Source: Alphaproteobacteria bacterium UBA7314 (GTDB lineage Bacteria > Pseudomonadota > Alphaproteobacteria > MPNO01 > UBA830). From it: DNA of 10,903 nucleotides. Within the stretch, counting starts at the first letter, position 1. Every line of letters starts with the position of its first letter. The notes beneath the pieces were generated by a model. That model was not told where the DNA came from, made no database searches, and saw only the letters and a list, made by a program, of their open reading frames with translations. The position numbers and the translations under genes were made by a program. Location of the stretch: the NCBI GenBank assembly GCA_002471575.1, contig DKQG01000053.1, positions 114,115 to 125,017 on the forward strand, read 5' to 3'. Shown one piece after another: positions 1-5,971 of this stretch.

Positions 1-1
1 C

Positions 2-952
2 GAGCTGAACCACACCGGCGCGCATAAGATCAATAATACGCTGGGCCAGCTGTTGCTGGCGCGTCGCATGGGCAAAACCCGCGTTATCGCCGAAACTGGC
101 GCCGGACAGCACGGGGTGGCCACGGCGACGGTCTGCGCGTTATTTGGCATTCCCTGCGTCGTCTATATGGGCGCGGTCGATATCGAACGCCAGGCGCCTA
201 ACGTGTTTCGCATGAAACTTCTGGGCGCCGAGGTGGTGCCCGTGGAAACAGGGTCGTCGACCCTGAAAGATGCGATGAACGGGGCGTTGCGCGACTGGGT
301 CGCCCATGTCGACGATACGTTTTACGTAATCGGCACGGTGGCCGGCCCGCATCCTTACCCGAAAATGGTTCGCGATTTCCAGTCGGTCATCGGCAATGAG
401 GCGCGGGAACAGATCATGAAGGCCGAGGGACGGCTGCCGGATTCGCTGGTCGCGTGTATCGGCGGCGGCTCGAACGCGATGGGCTTATTCCATCCGTTTC
501 TCGACGATGACGGCATCGACATTATTGGCGTCGAGGCGGCAGGGGGTGGTATTGAAACCGGCCGTCACGCGGCCTCTCTGGCCGCGGGCAAACCCGGGGT
601 GCTGCACGGTAACCGCACCTACCTGCTGCAGGATGATGACGGTCAGATCGCCGAAGCACATTCTATTTCGGCCGGGCTAGACTATCCCGGCATCGGCCCG
701 GAACACGCCTGGCTGAACGATATGGGCCGGGTGAATTATGTCTCGGTGACCGACGCGGAAGCGCTGGACGCATTCCAGCTCTGCAGCCGGCTCGAAGGTA
801 TAATCCCAGCGCTGGAACCGTCCCATGCCCTGGCGCATGTGTTGAAGATCGCGCCGGATCTGCCGTCTGATCATATTCTCGTAATGAACATGTGCGGCCG
901 CGGCGACAAGGACGTATTTTCCGTCGCCGACGCGTTGGGCGTTAGGCTGTGA
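2..952 (+). CDS. trpB: Tryptophan synthase beta subunit, 3' part (5' end outside the window)
   Basis: TrpB condenses indole, channelled from TrpA, with L-serine to form L-tryptophan, using pyridoxal phosphate (PLP) in the cytoplasmic alpha2-beta2 complex. The frame is open from base 2, so the gene starts upstream; 316 residues are visible of about 400 usual for the family. Near the left edge is the PLP-binding signature HTGAHKINN, with the Schiff-base lysine at bases 26-28. Next comes AETGAGQHGVAT, which holds the catalytic glutamate. Further on are the glycine loop CIGGGSNAMGLF that holds the PLP phosphate, then SAGLDYPGIGPEH and ALEPSHA. The C-terminal PLP motif reads MCGRGDKD, with cysteine where the well-studied Salmonella enzyme has Ser377 (LSGRGDKD). 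The TGA stop shares four bases (GTGA) with the trpA start, so the two genes are probably translationally coupled. Identification is certain; only the N-terminus is missing. Confidence 0.97.
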   Translation, partial: ELNHTGAHKINNTLGQLLLARRMGKTRVIAETGAGQHGVATATVCALFGIPCVVYMGAVDIERQAPNVFRMKLLGAEVVPVETGSSTLKDAMNGALRDWVAHVDDTFYVIGTVAGPHPYPKMVRDFQSVIGNEAREQIMKAEGRLPDSLVACIGGGSNAMGLFHPFLDDDGIDIIGVEAAGGGIETGRHAASLAAGKPGVLHGNRTYLLQDDDGQIAEAHSISAGLDYPGIGPEHAWLNDMGRVNYVSVTDAEALDAFQLCSRLEGIIPALEPSHALAHVLKIAPDLPSDHILVMNMCGRGDKDVFSVADALGVRL

Positions 953-1785
953 GCCGGTTGGAGACCCGCTTTGCGGCCTTACGCGACGAGGGTCGGGGCG
1001 GTCTCGTGACATTCGTCACCGCCGGCGATCCGACGACGGAAATTTCTGCCGAGATTTTATCAGGCCTGCCGGGCGCCGGCGCCGATATTATCGAACTTGG
1101 TATGCCGTTCACTGACCCCATGGCGGACGGTCCATCCATCGAAATGGCGTCCGGCCGGGCGCTGACAAAAGGCCAGAACACGGCAAAGACGCTGGAAATG
1201 GTATCAGCATTCCGGAAAAACGACGGCGATACCCCCATCGTTCTGATGGGTTATTACAATCCGATCCACGCCTATGGCCGGGAAAAATTCGCCGCAGATG
1301 TGTCCGCCGCAGGGGTCGACGGCCTGATTATCGTGGACCTGCCACCGGAAGAAGAGGACGAATTCCGGCCTCATGCTGAGTCATCCGGGGTCGATATCGT
1401 CCGCCTTATCGCGCCGACATCGACCGATGCCCGAATCGGTACCCTCGTGGAAAACGCCTCTGGATTCGTCTATTATGTGGCCGTGCGAGGGGTCACTGGA
1501 ACCAGCTCTGCAGCGGCCAGCGATATTGCATCCAATGTTGGCCGGATCAAGTCCCTGACCGATTTACCGGTCGCGGTTGGCTTCGGCATCCGCACCCCCG
1601 AACAGGCCGCGGAGGTTGCCGCCGTAGCGGACGCGTCTGTCGTCGGCACGGCGATCGTCGACAAGATCGCGAACGCTCTTGACGAAAACGGCAACGCCAC
1701 GCCGCAACTGGTTTCCGAGACACTGGATTTCGTCTCCGATCTCGCAAAGGCCGTGCGATCCGCGCGACCCGGAGCAAACTCATGA
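949..1785 (+). CDS. trpA: Tryptophan synthase alpha subunit
   Basis: TrpA cleaves indole-3-glycerol phosphate to indole and glyceraldehyde 3-phosphate and passes the indole to TrpB. The 278-residue product has the family's usual length and a complete TIM-barrel sequence. The opening MSRLETRFAALRDEGRGG is typical of the family and supports the GTG start at 949. The two catalytic acids sit at the classical positions, Glu49 in ELGMPF and Asp60 in DPMADGP. GYYNP (101-105), the loop-6 segment GVTGTS (181-186) and the phosphate-binding VGFGIRTPEQA (210-220) follow in order. The start overlaps the trpB stop and the TGA stop overlaps the accD start, so trpB-trpA-accD reads as one coupled transcript. 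Only a weak ribosome-binding site (AGG at 944-946) precedes the GTG, as expected for reinitiation. No attenuator or operator is visible because the 5' end of the operon is outside the window. Confidence 0.98.
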   Translation: MSRLETRFAALRDEGRGGLVTFVTAGDPTTEISAEILSGLPGAGADIIELGMPFTDPMADGPSIEMASGRALTKGQNTAKTLEMVSAFRKNDGDTPIVLMGYYNPIHAYGREKFAADVSAAGVDGLIIVDLPPEEEDEFRPHAESSGVDIVRLIAPTSTDARIGTLVENASGFVYYVAVRGVTGTSSAAASDIASNVGRIKSLTDLPVAVGFGIRTPEQAAEVAAVADASVVGTAIVDKIANALDENGNATPQLVSETLDFVSDLAKAVRSARPGANS

Positions 1786-2720
1786 ACTGGATCAACAACT
1801 ATGTCCGGCCCAAGATTCGCTCGCTGGTCGGGGTCAAATCTGACGTGCCGGAAAACCTCTGGATGCAGTGCCCGTCCTGCGAACAGATGCTGTTTCACCG
1901 CGATCTCAGAGAAAATCGGAACGTGTGCAGAAATTGCGGTCATCACATGCGCCTGCCGGCTCGAGAGCGACTGGAAATCCTGTTCGATGGCGGTTCATTT
2001 ACCGAGATTGAATTGCCGGAAAACGTGACCGACCCGCTGAAGTTCCGTGATCGCAAGCGCTACTCCGACCGCCTTAGGGATTCCCGCTCTACGACCGGAC
2101 GAACCGACGCGATCATCGTTGCGCACGGCGAAATCGGCGGCCACAAGACCGTCATCGCAGTATTCGATTTTTCCTTTATGGGCGGTTCGATGGGGATTGC
2201 CGTGGGTAACGGAATCGTCGCAGGCGCACAGCTTGCCGTCCTGCAGGATGCAGCATTCGTCGTCGTTCCCTCGTCGGGCGGCGCCCGCATGCAGGAAGGC
2301 ATTTTGTCGCTGATGCAGATGCCCCGGACGACCATCGCAGTGCAACAGGTCAAGGAAGCGGGGCTTCCCTACATCGTCCTGCTAGCCGATCCGACCACCG
2401 GCGGCGTGTCTGCATCCTTCGCCATGCTGGGTGATATTGCGCTGGCGGAACCGGGGACTATTGTCGGTTTCGCCGGTGCTCGCGTGATTGAGGAAACGAT
2501 CCGCGAAAAGCTTCCCGAGGGTTTTCAGCGCGCCGAGTACCTGTTGGATCATGGCATGATCGACATGGTCGTTCCGCGTCACGATCTAGCGGCTACGCTT
2601 GGCCGGATCATAGATCTTGTGCGCTGCAAGGAACGCGGCGCCGATGGCGTTTCACTGAATCAGGGCGGCGATGCCGCCTTTGGTGACAGCAATGACGGCT
2701 CGGCGCCCGCATCCGACTGA
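1782..2720 (+). CDS. accD: Acetyl-CoA carboxylase carboxyltransferase, beta subunit
   Basis: With AccA, AccD forms the carboxyltransferase half of bacterial acetyl-CoA carboxylase. It moves the carboxyl group from biotin on AccB to acetyl-CoA to give malonyl-CoA, the first committed step of fatty acid synthesis. The 312-residue protein has the diagnostic N-terminal zinc ribbon (Cys30, Cys33, Cys49, Cys52). The crotonase-like core follows, with FMGGSMG (132-138), the glycine-rich SSGGARMQEG (164-173) and PTTGGVSASFAMLGD (204-218). The segment GFAGARVIEETIREKLPEGFQ is also a family hallmark. A good ribosome-binding site (GGAG, 1771-1774) lies seven bases before the ATG, which overlaps the trpA stop as ATGA. 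The last 20 or so residues (from about 292) are poorly conserved, acidic and Gly/Ser-rich; their DNA also encodes the beginning of folC. Linkage of accD to trp genes and folC is common in alphaproteobacteria. Confidence 0.98.
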   Translation: MNWINNYVRPKIRSLVGVKSDVPENLWMQCPSCEQMLFHRDLRENRNVCRNCGHHMRLPARERLEILFDGGSFTEIELPENVTDPLKFRDRKRYSDRLRDSRSTTGRTDAIIVAHGEIGGHKTVIAVFDFSFMGGSMGIAVGNGIVAGAQLAVLQDAAFVVVPSSGGARMQEGILSLMQMPRTTIAVQQVKEAGLPYIVLLADPTTGGVSASFAMLGDIALAEPGTIVGFAGARVIEETIREKLPEGFQRAEYLLDHGMIDMVVPRHDLAATLGRIIDLVRCKERGADGVSLNQGGDAAFGDSNDGSAPASD

Positions 2721-3987
2721 CGCCGTTCTCGAACGGCTGACTGCACTTCATCCTAAACTGATCGATCTCGGTCTCGGACGTACGGAACGCCTGCTTGCCG
2801 CTCTCGGTAGCCCGGAGCAATCCCTACCGCCTGTCATCCACGTTGCTGGCACCAATGGGAAGGGTTCCACCATCGCCTTCATGCAGGCGATCGCGCAGGC
2901 CGCCGGACTGCGGGTGCATGTCTATACCTCGCCACATCTCGTGCGGTTCAACGAACGCATCGTGCTCGACGGCGCCCCCGTCGGAGAACAGGCGTTGCTG
3001 GGTATTTTGGAGGAATGTGAGGTCGCGAACGATGGTGCACCTATTACGTTCTTTGAAATCACTACTGCTGCGGCGTTTGTTGCCTTTTCTCGGACGCCCG
3101 CCGATTTGCTGTTGCTGGAAACCGGCCTCGGCGGCCGTTTTGACTCCACCAACGTCCTGCCATCCCCGGGCGCGACCGTGATTACGCCGGTATCGATGGA
3201 CCACATGTTTTTTCTCGGCGACACCATTGGCGAAATCGCGTTCGAAAAGGCTGGTATCCTGAAACCTGGCGTGCCGGCCGCGATTGCGCCACAATCGGCG
3301 GATGTTCTGCGAGTGATCGAAAAGCGGGCAGGGGAGATCAATGCGCCGTTGTCGATCGGTGGGATCGACTGGGCCAGCATGCTGGTCTCCGGCGGTATGA
3401 AATTTTGCGACAAAGACGGGGAGCTACATCTGCCGGAACCAGCCCTCGTGGGTGATCATCAGTGCATCAATGCCGGTACCGCGATCGCGGCGCTGCGCTG
3501 CTGGAAATCCAGATTCTGGGGATTGGAGGATTTTTCCAAAGGCGTGTCTGGGGCATCCTGGCCGGGCCGACTGCAGCATCTGACGACGGGTGCGTTGATC
3601 GAGAAACTGCCTGATGGCTGGCAGCTCTGGCTCGATGGCGGTCACAACCCGTCCGCCGGTGCCGCGCTGGCGGATGCAATTTCAGCCTGGCCGGAGGGCC
3701 CGGTGGTGCTGATATTCGCCATGCAGGAAAACAAAGATGCGGCCGGTTTTCTCGGGCCACTGGCAACCGCCGCTGACCGCTTGATCGCTATTGACTTACC
3801 CGGAGAGACGGGGGGGCATGCGCCGGACGCGCTCGCCGCCATTGCCGGTGAGATGGGGATGGAAACCGACGTCGCACCTTCACTGGACGTTGCACTGGCG
3901 CGTGCCGCCAGTTCACCTCGGGGGCGCATCTTGATATGCGGGTCGCTCTATCTGGTGGGCGAAGTTCTCTTCCGCAACTACCCCTGA
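2671..3987 (+). CDS. folC: Bifunctional folylpolyglutamate synthase / dihydrofolate synthase
   Basis: FolC joins glutamate to dihydropteroate and adds further glutamates to reduced folates, using ATP; it belongs to the Mur ligase superfamily. The visible motifs (numbered from 2671) are the P-loop in VAGTNGKGST (58-67), the substrate loop YTSPHLVRFNERI (85-97), ETGLGGRFDSTNV (150-162), SMDHMFFLGDT (175-185), and FEKAGILK (191-198) with the lysine expected to be carbamylated. WPGRLQ (297-302) and the C-terminal-domain signature DGGHNPSAGAAL (322-333) follow. The length of 438 residues is normal. The start is uncertain. ATG 2671 has an AGGG five bases upstream and overlaps accD by 50 bases; ATG 2692 gives a more typical short N-terminus (MTARRPHPTDAVLERL) and a 29-base overlap. 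No terminator follows, since htpG's stop on the other strand begins one base after the folC stop. Whether the protein makes both activities cannot be read from motifs alone. Confidence 0.95.
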   Translation: MPPLVTAMTARRPHPTDAVLERLTALHPKLIDLGLGRTERLLAALGSPEQSLPPVIHVAGTNGKGSTIAFMQAIAQAAGLRVHVYTSPHLVRFNERIVLDGAPVGEQALLGILEECEVANDGAPITFFEITTAAAFVAFSRTPADLLLLETGLGGRFDSTNVLPSPGATVITPVSMDHMFFLGDTIGEIAFEKAGILKPGVPAAIAPQSADVLRVIEKRAGEINAPLSIGGIDWASMLVSGGMKFCDKDGELHLPEPALVGDHQCINAGTAIAALRCWKSRFWGLEDFSKGVSGASWPGRLQHLTTGALIEKLPDGWQLWLDGGHNPSAGAALADAISAWPEGPVVLIFAMQENKDAAGFLGPLATAADRLIAIDLPGETGGHAPDALAAIAGEMGMETDVAPSLDVALARAASSPRGRILICGSLYLVGEVLFRNYP

Positions 3988-3988
3988 C

Positions 3989-5863
3989 TCACGCCGGTAG
4001 GCCGGTCGCCATCAAGCTGTTCAGACGCTTTGAAAATGCAGTTGGATCCGGTACCTGTTCGCCTTCAATGATGCGGGCCTGATCTAGCAACAGCCAGGCG
4101 GCGTCTTCAACCTTTTCGCCGGCGCCGTCCTTACCGACCGCTTGGGCCAGTGACACGATCAGCGGGTGGCGTGGATTGATTTCCAGGATCCGTTTGAAAG
4201 ACTGTTCCAGCTGGTTGTGCTGCTTCAGCATGCGTTCGATGCGTAGATCCATGTCGCCTTCGTCGGAGACAAGGCAGACGACGCTGTCGGTAAGGCGTTC
4301 GGAAACGCGTACGTCCTTAACCTCTTCGTTCAGGGTCAGCCTGAACATGGCGATCAGTGAATCCACTTTTCCGTCATCGAAGAATTTTTCGTCCTCGGCC
4401 TCTGAATCGTCTGCCGTGCTGGCGGAAATCTTGTCAAGATCAGCGCCTGCCCGCGTCGCGGATTTAAAAGGCTTACCTTCATATTCGCCTACCGACGGAA
4501 TCCAAAAATCATCGACGGCGTCGGTCAGCAGCAGAACCTCGATCCCCTTGGCGACAAAGCCTTCAAGCTGCGGGCTGCGGCGCACCGCGTCCAGGTCCTC
4601 CCCCGAAATATAGTAGATCGTGTCTTGGCCTTCCTTCATCCGGCCGACGTATTCTTCTAGGCTGATGAGGTCGTCTCCGCCGGTGGTCGAGTGGAACCGA
4701 ACAATCTTCAGGATCATTTCGCGGTTCTCAAAATCCTCGTAAAGCCCTTCCTTGATGACCGGGCCGAAGTTTTCCCAGAACAGCGTAAATTCGTCAGGCG
4801 CCTTGTCCGCCTTCTTGCCGAGTTCCGTTAGCACCCGTTTTACGATGGCCGACCGCATATGGGCGATCATCGGATTGTCCTGCAAGATTTCGCGGCTGAC
4901 GTTCAGCGGCAAGTCTTCGGAGTCGACTACGCCGCGCAGGAACCGGAGCCATGCGGGCACCAGGTTTTCGGCCTCATCGGTAATGAACACCCTTTTCACA
5001 TAGAGCCGAATGCCGTGCTTGCGGCTGGGATCGAAAAGATCGAACGGTTTGGACGACGGAATAAACAATAAGTTGCGGTATTCCAGTTTACCTTCCACAT
5101 GCCAGTGGATCGTCAGCCAAGGCTCATCGAATCCGCCGACATGGCGATAGAATTCCGAATACTGCTCGTCCGTGACGTCTTTTTTCGGACGGGTCCACAG
5201 GGCGGAGGCTTCATTGATGGACTCGTCCCCATCTTCGGCGGCAATGACGATAGGAAGCGCGATGTGGTCGGAATAGGTCTTTACGATGTGGCGGAGACGT
5301 GATTCTTCGAGAAACTCCTCCTCTCCCTTTCGCAGATTGAGGCGAATTGTGGTGCCTCGGCCGTCGCGTTCGCCGTCCGCGATCGTGAACTCGCCGGTGC
5401 CGTCGGACAACCAGCGCCAGGCTTGGTCTTCTCCGGCGCGACGGCTGATCACCTCGACGTCGCTCGCGACCATGAAGGCTGAATAGAACCCGACCCCGAA
5501 CTGGCCGATAGCGCTGAGATCTACTCCTTCTTCGTCGGCGTGCTCTTCCAGATAGGCGGATGTACCCGACCGCGCGATGGTACCCAGATCCGATATCAGG
5601 GCATCCCGGTTCATACCGATGCCGTTATCCGCGATTTCAAGTACACGGGCTTCCTTGTCGACCGAAATCCGGACCTTGAAATCGGGGTCGTCTGCTACCA
5701 GATCCGGATCGGTCAACGCTTCGTAACGCAAGCGGTCGCAGGCGTCGGACGCGTTGGATATAAGCTCACGCAGAAAAATTTCCTTTTGGCTGTAGAGCGA
5801 ATTAGCGACAATGTGGAGGAGGCGCGAGACCTCGGTCTCGAACCTCATCTTCTTTTCAGCCAT
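3989..5863 (-). CDS. htpG: Molecular chaperone HtpG (bacterial Hsp90)
   Basis: HtpG is the ATP-dependent cytoplasmic Hsp90 chaperone that remodels client proteins with the DnaK system. From the ATG at 5863-5861 the product is 624 residues, the family's usual size. The N-terminal GHKL ATPase domain shows ELISNASDA with Glu33 and Asn37, DNGIGM (79-84), the lid segment GTIARSGT (94-101) and GQFGVGFYSAFMV (120-132). The middle domain carries WLRFLRGVVDSEDLPLNVSREILQ (about 305-328), which includes the catalytic-loop arginine. The C-terminal dimerisation region ends MATGLPA. The same frame stays open for 330 codons upstream of this ATG, but that part is antisense to the helicase gene and unlike any Hsp90, so the MAEKKMRFETE start is preferred. 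A GGGAG (5878-5874 on the minus strand) precedes the start by ten bases. A promoter with heat-shock character lies about 40 bases upstream. Confidence 0.98.
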   Translation of the reverse strand: MAEKKMRFETEVSRLLHIVANSLYSQKEIFLRELISNASDACDRLRYEALTDPDLVADDPDFKVRISVDKEARVLEIADNGIGMNRDALISDLGTIARSGTSAYLEEHADEEGVDLSAIGQFGVGFYSAFMVASDVEVISRRAGEDQAWRWLSDGTGEFTIADGERDGRGTTIRLNLRKGEEEFLEESRLRHIVKTYSDHIALPIVIAAEDGDESINEASALWTRPKKDVTDEQYSEFYRHVGGFDEPWLTIHWHVEGKLEYRNLLFIPSSKPFDLFDPSRKHGIRLYVKRVFITDEAENLVPAWLRFLRGVVDSEDLPLNVSREILQDNPMIAHMRSAIVKRVLTELGKKADKAPDEFTLFWENFGPVIKEGLYEDFENREMILKIVRFHSTTGGDDLISLEEYVGRMKEGQDTIYYISGEDLDAVRRSPQLEGFVAKGIEVLLLTDAVDDFWIPSVGEYEGKPFKSATRAGADLDKISASTADDSEAEDEKFFDDGKVDSLIAMFRLTLNEEVKDVRVSERLTDSVVCLVSDEGDMDLRIERMLKQHNQLEQSFKRILEINPRHPLIVSLAQAVGKDGAGEKVEDAAWLLLDQARIIEGEQVPDPTAFSKRLNSLMATGLPA

Positions 5864-5903
5864 TGGTCCGGTACTCCCGTTCTGTTTTGCAGATTTCTGC
5901 CGG

Positions 5904-5932
5904 AATATGTTGCGCAGCGCCGCTGATTTCAA
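5904..5932 (-). promoter_or_regulatory. Putative htpG promoter, possibly heat-shock sigma factor (RpoH) type
   Basis: On the minus strand TTGAAA (5932-5927) is followed by exactly 17 bases and then CATATT (5909-5904). The -35 box matches five of six bases of the housekeeping consensus and also resembles the TTGAA core of RpoH promoters. The -10 box matches four of six housekeeping bases. Transcription would begin near 5897, giving a leader of about 35 bases before the htpG ATG. Known RpoH control of htpG in other proteobacteria makes a heat-shock reading plausible. The sequence alone does not separate RpoH from the housekeeping sigma factor. Confidence 0.5.
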
Positions 5933-5971
5933 CCCCTTGTCAGGGACGTTTTGCGCCGCCATTCTGCGGAC

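Noticed and set aside
5938..5966. TTGTCA, 17 bases, ATTCTG as a helicase promoter
   Set aside because: The -35 box is good, but the -10 box matches poorly and transcription would begin at about the ATG, requiring a leaderless message. Not supported enough to call.
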